This document shows, piece after piece, positions 46,497-57,326 of a DNA stretch of 64,000 nt. Numbering within the stretch: position 1 is the stretch's first letter; each line of letters opens with the position of its first letter. Source of the DNA: Sipunculus nudus (lineage: Eukaryota; Annelida; Sipuncula; Golfingiida; Sipunculidae); NCBI GenBank assembly GCA_026874595.1, contig CM049311.1:70972453-71036452 (forward strand), given 5' to 3'. The translations under genes and the position numbers were made by a program. Below the pieces are notes generated by a model, which was given only the letters and a program-made list of their open reading frames with translations, did not search any database and was not told the origin of the DNA.

Positions 46497-46740
46497 TGTT
46501 TAATTAAAATCCAATCTTCAAAAGAATCTTCATTGAAAGTTTATTGAATGTATCAAGCAAAGGTGCTTTTATTAGTATAAATTCTTAATTTCAGTTTTTT
46601 TTTTTAAATATTTTCCCCTATATTTGGTTTTTATTTAATTTTATTAGTCCCTTTGGTATATCCTTTTTCCTTTTTTTCTTCCTGTAATTTGCCCTCATAC
46701 TAGCACAAATTATGGCACCCAGCTGTGCAGTGAAAAAAAA

Positions 46741-47088
46741 TCATTGTATAATTAAACTATAAATATCTTCAAATACAGCAGTGATGATATTTATAAACAT
46801 TTTATGATATGGTGATACCTGGGATGATATATATATTAGACATAGGTGGCAGTGGAGATGATATTCCTGATAAATACTGAGGGTGGCGAAGAAATTCCAG
46901 TCACGAACTTGGTGATATTTTTCCGGGATTATCATGAGAATAGGCAGCATGAGTTCTGGCTGGCAGCACTCATCAAGAACGCTTACAGCCATGCTCTGAT
47001 CTCCAATAACCCTCACAGCTATCTCAAATGGCCAATCATGTGAGCCTGGTCGTGTCAAGATAAGCATTTGTTTCCGATGCTCCACCAT
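46741..47088 (-). CDS. 115-codon open frame from ATG, doubtful
   Basis: The minus-strand frame begins MVEHRKQMLILTRPGSHDWP and its first 75 residues have balanced, protein-like composition (EIAVRVIGDQSMAVSVLDEC, then PELMLPILMIIPEKY). The remainder is AT-driven. The GC-richer part (46860-47090) is also open on the plus strand for 65 codons (46846-47043), so neither strand can be preferred. No splice donor with GT follows the protein-like part. It is either a short exon, a conserved non-coding block or chance. Confidence 0.22.
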   Translation of the reverse strand: MVEHRKQMLILTRPGSHDWPFEIAVRVIGDQSMAVSVLDECCQPELMLPILMIIPEKYHQVRDWNFFATLSIYQEYHLHCHLCLIYISSQVSPYHKMFINIITAVFEDIYSLIIQ

Positions 47089-47769
47089 ATTTCAAACAGC
47101 CTCTCACGTCTTTGGCTATTTATTATCATGTGAGTGACCTGTGAATACACACATTTCACCTATTCCTGCAAGGCGTAAAATATGCACAATTAACAACTGT
47201 AATGCTGTGGGGATCAGCACTGGCACAAAAAAGGTGCACTCACTGACAAACTTTCATCAAATAGCTCCTATTCCATGATGTATTGACTTCTGTAATGAGT
47301 AAGTAGAGAAAATTTGGAGAGGCATAAGCACAGAGATGAACAAATGGGTTCATCCTCTTCTTTAATTATGAATCTATTTTATAAACAGACATAAAATTGA
47401 TTGAAATATCACTTACAAGCCGAACAACTCAATGAAAACTCTGAAAACTATTTAGACCAGTTTTCCCATTTCAGTGTTCACAAGCCAGTTGTCCCCAGCC
47501 CAGTTTTCCATATATAAATTCTTATATCAGATATATTACCATAAAGCCTATCTTCCAATAAGGTATTTTCATAATACCCTTGTAAGTTTTGAAATCTTTC
47601 CTTATCTTTTACTTTTTTTTATACACGTCACTTTTCTCAAAGATGTTTTTTCTTAATTCAGTGAACTTAACAACAATTTTTTGGCTCACTAGTATTCCAA
47701 AGACGAGTATTACAAGGCAAATTTTGTCTGTTCCAAACAAATATTGCAATGCCTATTACTTTATATTAC
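47089..47769. other. AT-rich unique DNA, no gene seen
   Basis: Open frames at 47474-47656 and 47589-47819 overlap in different frames and have AT-driven composition. Confidence 0.5.
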
Positions 47770-48167
47770 AAACAAGACCACCACAAACACACATAAGATG
47801 CCCATTGTGTATCTGGTGACCTCTCACCTCACTAAATATGTGTGAATTTGGATGAGAAGGATCAGGTGAAAAACTTTATTGGTAAATATGTATAATGATC
47901 GTGTTTCATGTCATGATGCAGCGACACCATCAAGTAGCTTAGTGACCCATGACCTTATTAAATATGCATGGATGTTGCTCATCATTGAAGTTGGGTGAGA
48001 CAATCAGCCGGTAAGTAGTTATGGTGAGTTTTGTGAAAATCCATCATAGCTCAATATATTATCACAGAGAAAACTAAAAGTTAATGGACGGACGGACAGA
48101 CAGACGGACGCTAAGAAGGGTAGACAATGGGTATACCATAATACTCCCATCATATGATGGGCGTATA
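47770..48167 (+). mobile_element. Small pearl/HINE-like element ending in a palindrome
   Basis: Starting near AACAAGACC, the element contains two core repeats of about 126 bp. The shared phrase GGTGACCTCTCACCTCACTA, diverged to AGTGACCCATGACCTTATTA, starts near 47814 and 47940. They are followed by an (ACGG/ACAG)n tract at 48085-48111 (GGACGGACGGACAGACAGAC) and, at 48146-48161, the perfect 16-bp palindrome CCCATCATATGATGGG. Core repeats, an ACRG microsatellite and a terminal hairpin are the defining features of bivalve pearl/CvA elements. The 126-bp cores differ in sequence from those at 60539-60866, so this is another family. Confidence 0.75.
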
Positions 48168-49603
48168 AAAAATATTACAAGAATTAAGGATCACATACAA
48201 TCCAAGTATTGCCTCCCAAATGGGAATACAAACATGTAAATATACTGAGGTATTACTAAAACTTCTTCAGCTATGTTTTCTATTTATATGCAGCTGGAAA
48301 TAACCCAGTAAGAACATGTTGAAAAGAAAAACAGGATTTTATGAGTACATGTCAATCCAGAAATTGCATCGCATCACTAGCTTACTTACTATATGATTAC
48401 TGACAAAAAGAAACCAGTAAGGTACACGGTAAACTTCTGCTTTCAGAGCGAGAAAATTAGTATTTTGGTCCATAAAATGTGCATTCATCCTTTGCTTTAT
48501 TGAGCCATTTCCATATAATGAATAATAAAATTTCTTGCTGACAGCTCCTGTGATTTTATGTTTTTTTTAATGGGGCAAAAACAAACAGATTTGAGAAAAT
48601 GTTTTTTTTACATTTTTTGTATGTGGAAAAGAATGCACGTAAAATCACCAACAGGATGCCCTTTTTTCATGCAAATAAGGTGTGTGGGAGAATGTGAATG
48701 GAACTTAATTGTTAATTATTCAATATGCAAATTTATGTAAATTCTACCACATCCTTGTATTCCATGGGAGAAATACATTTTTATATGTTAGCAGCATTTC
48801 CCTGAGTCAGAGAGAGCAGAATTGGTCACACTTTTCATGTATTTCTGTCTAATATTATACTTCAGGTTCTGTAAGGACCAAAAACCTCTGGCATACTGTA
48901 TTTAAAATCAGGACCATCAACTGCCAGACAAAAAGCTCCGATAAACAATCAAAATATTTTCACTGAGGACGTTTTCTTATAGTGGAAAGAGAAATGGAAC
49001 TCAACAGAAGACCCTCAAAACAATGTTTCACATTGTAATGAGTTTGGTTTCAATGAATAATTAACACACACAACAATAAAACAATAAGAGGCAGATGGTT
49101 TGACAGCAGCATAGTCAATCTTGTAAAAAGTGGAGATACAAGTGCAGGTTGTCATATTTTGAAGATAATGAGGCTCTATTTGACATTATGTCTCTTTTTT
49201 CTATTCATGGTCGGTGGAATAAAATGATCAAGAAAGGCTTTTCTGTTGTCATGACATTTGAAGCCTTATTAACAACACTGCATTTTTAACAATGAACCCA
49301 TGTAAATGTACAATATAAGACATTCAGAATCTGTATTTTTTCAAGCTTAAATATAAAAAGTGTATTAGTGTAATATTTTTACCAGTGGTTTAAACATTAC
49401 ATATAGATCTGCCAGTTGAATATATACAGACTGAGGGGATATAAGGACAGCACAATTATTAAGTTTTCTGGAGGCATGTGTGTGTATCCATGGGACTATG
49501 CCCTAAAAAAATTTAACATTCTAAATGGCCATTTAATTGGCTGAAATTTACTTTATTTTAACTTCAGGTGTACAAGAAATAAATTTATGGATTTAATTCT
49601 GTT
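48168..49603. other. AT-rich unique DNA, no gene seen
   Basis: The open frame at 48558-48740 is AT-driven. No repeats recognised. Confidence 0.5.
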
Positions 49604-49770
49604 ACAATGCCCCCATTTTGTTACAAAGAGAAATTGTTGAGGGGAAAATCTTGGGCCGATCCGGGAGTCGAACCAAGGTCAGTGGCACACAAGTCCAGCG
49701 TCCCAACCACTTCGCTAGAAAAGCAAGCTTCACTAGCGAGACAGTTCGGTCTGCTTTTATGTCACCTCGT
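49604..49770 (-). mobile_element. tRNA-derived SINE or tRNA-like element
   Basis: The minus strand has box A TAGCGAAGTGG (49717-49707) and box B GGTTCGACTCC (49674-49664), both exact consensus matches, 54 nt from start to end as in a tRNA gene. TTGTGT occupies the anticodon loop position, but the stem has mismatches and no paired acceptor stem is seen. A perfect 7-bp inverted repeat (TCGCTAG/CTAGCGA) at 49712-49737 overlaps box A. TTGTTAC occurs inverted near both ends (about 49619 and 49765). The 157-codon minus-strand open frame across it (49602-50075) is a by-product of this sequence. Confidence 0.6.
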
Positions 49771-50186
49771 AACAATTCACACAAAAAAAATATTGAAAAG
49801 TGTATGCGAATTTCCTGCATGATTTTTACATTGAACAAAGCATTATATTTCAGATGCAATTGTTGTGGGCAAAATTTATTGTAAGTATTATATGTGTAAA
49901 AAGTGAAGGATAAGTTCATGCTGCAAATATAAATGTAACTCCATTTATAAAGGTACAAATTAAGGAGGGGTTTCATACATTCATATTGGAGAGGGGTAGA
50001 GGTTTGTCTTGTATCTGGAGTTTTAAGCTTTTGTTTTATTGGAGAGAAGTCGAAGTGGGGTTTTGTCTGGCTCATGCCTAGCTCCTGTGATCACGATGGG
50101 AAGTGACACAAACTGAACACGAACTGTCCCACTGATCTGATATTGATACCTAATCACTTTTTTTTTTTTTCCTTACTGATTTCCAG
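49771..50186. other. Unique DNA leading to a strong splice acceptor
   Basis: No gene supported. The last 35 bases are a T-rich tract ending in CTGATTTCCAG, a near-ideal acceptor. Confidence 0.45.
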
Positions 50187-50303
50187 AGCTGTTTCAGCAG
50201 TGAGCTCTGCCACGCACCTCTAGGACAGGCCTGTACTTCTACTGACAGGGTTAAACAGTCTCACTGGGATGATGGTGCTCACATAAAGATGGCAGATACT
50301 TGA
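50187..50303 (+). CDS. Candidate C-terminal coding exon, unknown protein
   Basis: One of the strongest 3' splice sites in the window (a run of at least twelve T, then CCTTACTGATTTCCAG) is followed by 38 open codons and TGA at 50301-50303. The peptide starts SCFSSELCHAPLGQACTSTD, with three cysteines, and ends in a charged segment (RVKQSHWDDGAHIKMADT). GC content jumps at the exon start and stays high for about 200 bp, consistent with an exon plus 3' UTR. There is no in-frame ATG before the Met near the end, so it would be a terminal exon. No domain is recognised. It could share a transcript with 22633-22827 (same strand), but nothing in the sequence proves that. Confidence 0.38.
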   Translation, partial: SCFSSELCHAPLGQACTSTDRVKQSHWDDGAHIKMADT

Positions 50304-50732
50304 GACTGCCTGGCCTGAGACATGCCCCCCTGGTGCATGCTTTGATTAATGCACACGTCCTTGGTTGGGACTGCTCTCATAATTATACCCCATCCTCTTG
50401 TGTTATTTCCTCATTTTCTTAATGTTTAACACAGCCACCTGCACAACCTAAATGTCTCCCACCTCTGTGCCCTTTTCACCCCTTCCATTCTGGATAAGAC
50501 CTCTTCCAAAGGTCACTCTCATTCTTTTAGTGTTCATCTGTTATTTGCCATACACAACTTCCTTTAAGTATGATTAGTATGCCTGTGGGACAAATTTGGA
50601 TGGTTTGCTTAACATGTATTAAATGATCATATGTACATAATTATTTTATTACTATAATGTGTCTTTACACACTTTTTTATATTACACATATTGCACATAA
50701 AAAAATATTAGGATAATATTTTATTGCATATT
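50304..50732 (+). other. GC-richer tract, possible 3' UTR, then AT-rich DNA
   Basis: Raised GC persists to about 50530 without an open frame. No clear AATAAA is present before the Helitron-like element starts. Confidence 0.3.
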
Positions 50733-50949
50733 TAAAACAAGGGACCCATGGATCACAGCGCTCAGCTGAAGTCTGAAATTTTTGCAAAGGCAAAATATGC
50801 AAAATATTCTATTGTAATGTTTTTCATATATATAAGCATATGAGAAAGCTAAGGAAAGGGGCCCTCCTACTTGGTTATAGTAAAGTTTTAAATATATGAT
50901 TGCAAAACTAATACTCTGACAAGACTGTCATGAAGAAACAGTTTGAAAT

Positions 50950-51596
50950 ACTATTAAAAAGTTTTGTACATAGGAGTTTTCAGTACATGCTTAATTTTAT
51001 TCACAAAAATAAAAGATTCAGTAAATTTGATAAAATAAAACATTTTTTCAAATAAAGTGTAAGTGTACAACGTTGAAGAAAAAAGGAAGGTTTTGAGATA
51101 CTGTGTTGCATATGAAAAATTTACAGATGGACAGGCAAGTGGACAGAATGGACTCATACCTTTATTTCACTTTCAAGGGAATAATGCATTTAAGTTTATA
51201 TTAAACCATATTTTTTTAGCATATCAACTTTATCAATTAACAGTTTTTATAAGATTCATTTTTTTATTTACAAGTTTTATAAATTTGTAATAAAAAATCT
51301 GAAAATATAAGTTAAAATATCAAAATTCTTAGATGCAATCATTATTTATCCAGAGTGTAGCTCATATCGGGTCATACTATGCATACAAATATATTATCAT
51401 TTTTGAATCACAAATGTTTAAACTTAAGTTAAAAGAAAATAATGAAACATCATAGCATCTTTAAGATTATTCCTTAAACCACTATTGAAAAGTTTTGCAC
51501 ACTGAAGTTTTCAGTACATGCTTAATTTTATTCACTGAAATAAAATAAAAGATTCAGTAAATCTGTTAAAATAAAAACATCTTTTCAAATAAAGTA
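50950..51596 (+). repeat. 110-bp direct repeat, copies 531 bp apart
   Basis: 50950-51059 and 51481-51596 share ACTATT-AAAAGTTTTG, AGTTTTCAGTACATGCTTAA, TTTATTCAC and AAAAGATTCAGTAAAT to TTTTCAAATAAAGT, about 85% identical by eye with a small insertion in the second copy. Sequence between the copies is unrelated. It could be an internal tandem unit of the Helitron-like element or a small insertion with terminal direct repeats. Confidence 0.8.
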
Positions 51597-51897
51597 TACA
51601 CATTGTAGGCTGAATGAGGGACAAACAATATCATTGTGCTAATTACTATCTCATGTATAATTTATTACTGGAATTAATAGTTAATTTCACACCTGGTGAA
51701 GTTTTTACCCTTCTGAAGTAAGGAATTACTTATCTGATGAACATCCACATTTACATGGCAATACACCACTTTGTGGACACAATTAAATGTGCTCTTTTAT
51801 CACTGTAACCCTTGTGGTACAATACAAAATCTAGAACAAGAATGAATCAAATACAGAAAATTATAAAATTCATCTAGTTTATGCACCAGCTAGGGGT

Positions 51898-51911
51898 GGG
51901 GGGGGGGGGGG
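51898..51911 (+). repeat. Poly-G tract, G14
   Basis: Located about 840 bp before the terminal hairpin of copy 2. The G15 tract of copy 3 is about 780 bp before its hairpin once the nested insertion is subtracted, so the tract belongs to the family. Confidence 0.9.
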
Positions 51912-52770
51912 TGGAGTGCATGACAGAGGGGAAGCCTGCTAGTAGTGGCCAAGCTGAGCCAAGGCAAGCTGCCTGGAGAGGGTTACATAACACAAGTGAA
52001 GGCTGTATTACTGGTTAGACTTGATGTAACCAACACTCGACATGGTGTATAAAAACCTGAATAAAAGCTTCTCTTTTCAATCAATTCCTTCATTATTTCA
52101 GATCTTAAAAGATTAAATCCTCATGTATATATGCTTTGAAAATTAAATCAACTGTGCTTACAGGGAAAAAACGTGGCGTAGCCAAAGATGGACAAAATTT
52201 AAGGTATTCATTTTTTATTTATGCTAATACCTTTAAAAATTTGCAAAATTCAGATCTAATTTTGGGTTTACAATTGAATCTTGATTAAATAAAGTTATAT
52301 CCCAGAATAAAAGTCTCCAGCTTCAGCAATTCTCATGTTATGTTAGTAAATATATTTCCTGAATCTTAAAAAAATTGCATTATATTTGGCCCATAACTTC
52401 AAATAATAAGCAATACAGACCTAATATTTGGTATGTTCAAAGAAAATGTATGAAGAATATAAATACAAAATATGATTAAAAAAAGATCAGTGGTTTTGAT
52501 ATTAGGCAGCCTTGAAGTGTAACAATGGCTTTTTTATGGAAAACAGAGGTTTTTCCTTAATATTTTGAAGGAACTAAGCCCTAGTGACCCAATTTTTGGT
52601 ATGGTAGGAGATTTTAGGGACATCTAACTGTATGCAAAATTTTGGATACATAGGTCTAACGGTTTCAAAACGTGCCCTGTTAATGGACGGATGGCTAGAC
52701 GGAAGGCTGGACAATTGACAATGGACCACAACTATAGCTCAGATGACTTATAGTCAAATCTGCTTAATTG

Positions 52771-54247
52771 CTTTACCAAGAAGAAAAAAAATAAAAAAAA
52801 TACTGAAAATTTTTTTTTTCTCTTTCTTTTTAGGAGCTTTGTATCTTAACATCTTAACTAAATATCTAGGATCTGTCGGGGAAACCACATTGCAAACAAA
52901 GCATACAGTGATGGTGAGGTGATGATATTTTTTTCTTTTATATATATTTTCAAAAAGATGACAGTTAGCATACTTTTACTTATGAACTGCATGGTCTTTT
53001 CACTGCTGGGTTGTTAATGAAACATAATGTATCTCTTTCCTGACATTAATTTAAAAACCAAGAAAGATAACGGACAAAGGGCAAAACTTCCCCTCTGAGA
53101 TGATCATCAAAACTTGAATAGATGGGTCCAAGAGATATTAGCTTGAGCCCCTCCAGTCTTCTATCATCGTTTCAAGTGACAACAAAATTGTACTGGATCT
53201 CATGCCACTCAAAATGAGTTTCCCTCCTCCAACCAATGAGAGCTAGGCAAAGAAACCTAATGACAGAGGAGAAGCAAAAAAGCATCATGTAAATATTTCC
53301 TTATAGCGAGTTTCTATAAGATACCACATAAAGTTATGGGTTTCATCTTCTTTTGAGTTAACTTTTCTTACGGTGTACTTTCTTTCCTGAAGAAATATTT
53401 CTGCATCAAGTAATCTTTTGATGTGGTGTTCATTTAGCTTGGGGTATTCCAATATCCATGCAGTTTTATGTCTGCTGTGCTGTTTTGATAAAGCTGTAAA
53501 TCAAAGGGTTGTAGCTGAATAACAGAATATTACATTACAATGTTTTATTTCAATAGAATATAATATTCACAGGAAAAAATTAATCCTCTGACCTTTATAT
53601 AAAGTCGCCTATCTTAAATTTGATCAAAAATATAATAGTTAATAAGAAGTTAACCATGTAAAGATTTTTTTCAAATGAATCCATTAATAAAGAAAATAAA
53701 ATTTGCTGCACAGCATATAAGTATAATACAGAGAAGCTAATACAATATATGTTGTTCATGAAGAATTGTAATTAAAGATGATAAAGTATAAGAAATCAAA
53801 GGGGTATTATGATTAATTCCTATCCAAGCATGGTAAAGTCTGCATCATGACCTTTCTCAGGTAAAGAAGAACATAACTTCATCAACAACATATTGTATAG
53901 ATAATGGTTTCCTGATATTGAAAGTTTTACAATTACTTTCAGTTTTTTCTTCAATGGATTGTCATGATTTCAATGTAATTAATCAGTTTTACAAACTCCT
54001 TTTTACTACTTTGCCTTCTCAAAGAAAATATCATAGTCATATATCAAGAACGTGATTCATATCAACCGGATCATCATATATAAAGACAAAACGTATTAAT
54101 TGTTTTGTCTCCTTATCAGGAACTTTGTTATTAAAATCATTTAAGATATGTACACACATTTCATGACTTGTATCAATACTTTTTCTTATTTATTTAAAGT
54201 GAGTAAAATAATGTTGGAATGTTTGGATAAAATAAGATACAACTCTG
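52771..54247. other. AT-rich unique DNA, no gene seen
   Basis: A strong acceptor-like tract (TTTCTCTTTCTTTTTAG, ending near 52832) is followed by only a few open codons. No exon is called. Confidence 0.5.
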
Positions 54248-54255
54248 ACATTTGG

Positions 54256-55880
54256 CAGTGGTGGAGTAATTGTAAGGTGTAATTGTAATTACCTGTAATT
54301 AATTAAAATTTTTCAAGTAATTGAATGTAATTTGTTATTGAACAAAATTCAGTTACCAGTAATTGTACTTATAATGATTATAAGGGTAAAGATAGATGTA
54401 ATTTCAATTACTTTTCAATTACTTTCCAATTTTAGGACAGAGCACTGACCATACCTTAAACATCATTCCTTTACACTGTTTATCAAAACTCTCTTGGGTA
54501 AGGATTGTAAGCTATGATTATTGAATAAATAGTAATCATGTATGTAATAAGCATGGTAATTAGTATGCCTTATAAGTTATACTTGCCTTTTTTTCAAATG
54601 CCTCCACTGCAATGCAGATAAAGTAACAAGCATCTATAATGTTCACCTGTCCAGAGCTTCACAACAAGTGTAGGCTTGCTACATTTCACAATTTCACTTG
54701 AATGGAGAATGGAACATATACTCATACCGATCTGATTACACTAGTGTTTATCTACTAATTAGCTGACACTGAGAGAGCCACAGCAACAAAAGAGGCTAAA
54801 GATCTGGAAAGCTGGTATCAGAATTACCTCAAGATAATGGCCGATGAGGTTAATAGAGATAAGTATCAAGATAGTCTCATTTGGCTGGCTCTAACATTTG
54901 AACAGCCTCCGCTGTTTCCTGTGCCCTGAGACTCTGGGCAGTGTATACTGGTTTTACTACCTGTCATACATACCTTCATTACCTTTTCCTATAAATAATT
55001 TCATTGCATCAAAGTAATATATTATATATTCAGCATGAATATATCCATCTGAATTATTCACATGAAATGTTTGCATCAATGAGTTTAGGGAAATCACTTT
55101 GTATTTAAAATTCCAGTATTTATGACATAAATTTAATCAGCATTCATAGTAAAGAAATTAGGATTCATGAGTTGATTAATGTGTATGATTGCTGTATAGG
55201 ATTCAAGTAGTTGCTAAAAAGGTTTTTCCGTCATCAAAGGTTTGAACCAACAATAATTTCCACATATGTGCTCTCACTGGCGTATGCCATTGTTACCAAG
55301 AAGTAAAACATTTTGTCTGATAAAGAATAATATGTGAAACAAAGAATATAAAATTTTTTTTTGCACAAATGACTTCAAGATAATATGTTTAAAATACAGT
55401 TTACCCATATTTGCTTTCAGATATTCCTTTTTTGGGTCAAAATACTAATTCAGCAAATGTTTCAATGCCTGACACTATAAACAATACACGCAAAACATGT
55501 TCATATATGATTATGACAGCCATTTATGCCTTTCCATAAGAGAAAAGTGTTCATTTTAACATGATGCTGTGATATATTATCATTAGTATGGCTACTGTTT
55601 ACTCTAATTTATGACACCAGACTGGATATATTTTGTTTGAAGTTTTTCTTTAAATAAATCTAGTCTCTTGGCCATTCTATCATGAATGATACTTAACATG
55701 GACCATGCCTCTGTATATTATAATTTTTATAAAGTAATTGAAGGTAATTAATAAATTTCAAAAGTAATTGTAATTAAATCTTATATATAGAAAAATTTAA
55801 GTAATTGTAATTGGGATTTTCTGAAGTAACTGTAATTGTAATGCCGGATTTCTTTTAAATGTAATTGGCCCCATTCCCTG
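54256..55880. mobile_element. Non-autonomous hAT transposon, 1625 bp
   Basis: ACATTTGG flanks both ends (54248-54255 and 55881-55888), an exact 8-bp target duplication as made by hAT transposases. The left end starts CAGTGGTGGAGTAATTG and the right end in reverse complement starts CAGGGAATGGGGCCAATTAC, fitting hAT-type CAGNG termini. Both subterminal regions are packed with GTAATTGTAATTA motifs (54270-54420 and 55730-55865), likely transposase-binding repeats. The 1.3 kb interior is AT-rich unique DNA with no transposase frame, so the element depends on an autonomous relative. It is the best-defined DNA transposon in the window. Confidence 0.88.
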
Positions 55881-55888
55881 ACATTTGG

Positions 55889-56748
55889 AACTGACACTGC
55901 GGAGAAGAAAAGCACAAAAGTTTGACAAATCATTATCAAAAGTCTGAAATAGATAAGTTAGAACTAAAAGTAAATAAAAACTGAGATATAATTTGTAGTT
56001 TCAGAATAAGGGTGATGTAAAATTCACAGGAACAGGAACAAATTTTTCAGGATAACACATAATGAACTTAACAGCTATCCCTATACACTGAAACTTTTAA
56101 CAGTCTCACTGAGCAGTGCTCAATAAATAGTCCTGTTAACAGAATCCTTAAGTAGAAAACTATATTCCTTCAGAAGGTATATGTAGGTAAGTAGAACAAG
56201 CATGCCTGGTTCTCCAATGGCAGCTGTGACAGGCCTCCTGTTCCAGATCAGCACTGCATTGTAATGTCTGATGGCAGCAAAAAAGCAGACTTATATGGTG
56301 GGAATTGGTCTAAACGATAAGCTTGCACTTGTAAAATGACACTGCACCTGATGTTTAAGTAGGTTACTGATTCGGAAGAGTATTAGGAATTGATTTTCCC
56401 CAGTGCAGCTATCTGTGTGAACGAAAACAGCAGATGGAACGTCCACAAGGCATAAGAACGAACTGACACTCTCCATCTAGCCACCGTCAGTGTGCTATAA
56501 TGACTATGTTACAACCAGAACATGTGCCCCTGATCACACAATAAAATCTTGTGTAGCCACATATACCCCCTGTCGCCTGAAGCTGGATCACACCCATCCA
56601 AAGTAACTAATGGCAGTGTGTCTCATTCCTCACTATGAGCTGATGTTATGGCCTTTTTTCTGCCATTTCAATGCCCAGAAACATTTACCTAAGCAAAAAT
56701 AACATTCAATAAGGCTCATGATGTGTCTGCATAAGGTTTCATGATATA
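55889..56748. other. Unique DNA, no gene seen
   Basis: The minus-strand open frame at 56291-56476 is in a GC-richer block but has no splice or start support. Confidence 0.45.
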
Positions 56749-56957
56749 TATGTTGATCATGTGTCATGTTGATCATGTGTCATGTTGATCATGTGTCAAG
56801 TTGATCATGTGTCATGTTCATCTTGTGTCATGTTTATTATGTGTCATGTTCATCATGTGTCATGTTCATCATGTGTAATGTTCATCATGCGTCATTTTAA
56901 TCAGGTGTCATTTTAATCAGGTGTCATGTTCATCATGTGTCATGTTCAACATGTGTC
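56749..56957 (+). repeat. 16-bp minisatellite, 13 units without indels
   Basis: GTGTCA recurs exactly every 16 bp from 56761 to 56953 (one unit has GTGTAA, one GCGTCA). The first units read GTTGATCATGTGTCAT, later ones GTTCATCATGTGTCAT and TTTAATCAGGTGTCAT. No insertions or deletions break the phase. Confidence 0.95.
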
Positions 56958-57326
56958 ATGTTCTTGAAGTCTGTATGTTTCATCATGTGTCATGTTCTTG
57001 AAGTCTGTAACATGTTTCATCATGTATCCTGTTCTTGAAGTCTGTAATCTGTTTCCCCATGTATCATGCAAATGAAGCCTGCATCATGTGTCATCATGAA
57101 TCAAGTTACTAAAACCTGCTTGTTTCATCAGTATCATGTTCTTGAAGCTTGTAACATGTTTCCTCTTGTATCAAGCACCTGAAGTCTGCATCATGTTTCA
57201 CCATTCAAATTTATCATGTTTTTGAAGTATGCATAAAGTTTTATCATGTACCATATGTTTTTAACTTTGCATAATTTTTCATCATATGTAATGTTTTTGA
57301 AACATCTGTAACATTAAAGTCTGTGA
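56958..57326 (+). repeat. 37-bp minisatellite derived from the 16-bp array
   Basis: The 16-bp array passes directly into units of about 37 bp (some 33-43) made of TCATGTTCTTGAAGTCTGTA plus ACATGTTTCATCATGTA. The second half is the 16-bp motif, the first half a new GAAGTCTG-containing insert. About ten increasingly diverged copies are visible. Confidence 0.85.

Larger units (their letters stand above)
50733..52770 (+). mobile_element. Helitron/pearl-like family, copy 2
   Basis: The left end reads ACAAGGGACCCATGG and then GCTCAGCTGA (50760-50769). The right end has GTGCCCTGTTAATGGACGG, an ACGG-type tract and a decayed version of the 31-nt hairpin starting at 52735. The last 870 bp align with copy 3: a G14 tract, an AATTAAATCAACTGTGCTTA segment near 52142, ATAAAGTTATATCCCAGAA near 52290, ACATCTAACTGTATG near 52620. 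It contains a 110-bp direct repeat (50950 and 51481). No coding capacity is visible. Confidence 0.65.

Noticed and set aside
49602-50075. 157-codon minus-strand open frame, the longest in the window
   Set aside because: It runs through a tRNA-like SINE and AT-rich flank. Composition changes abruptly along it and no start or splice context supports translation.
52815-52860. Strong pyrimidine tract and AG acceptor
   Set aside because: The following sequence stops within a few codons in the frames checked, so there is no exon to go with it.
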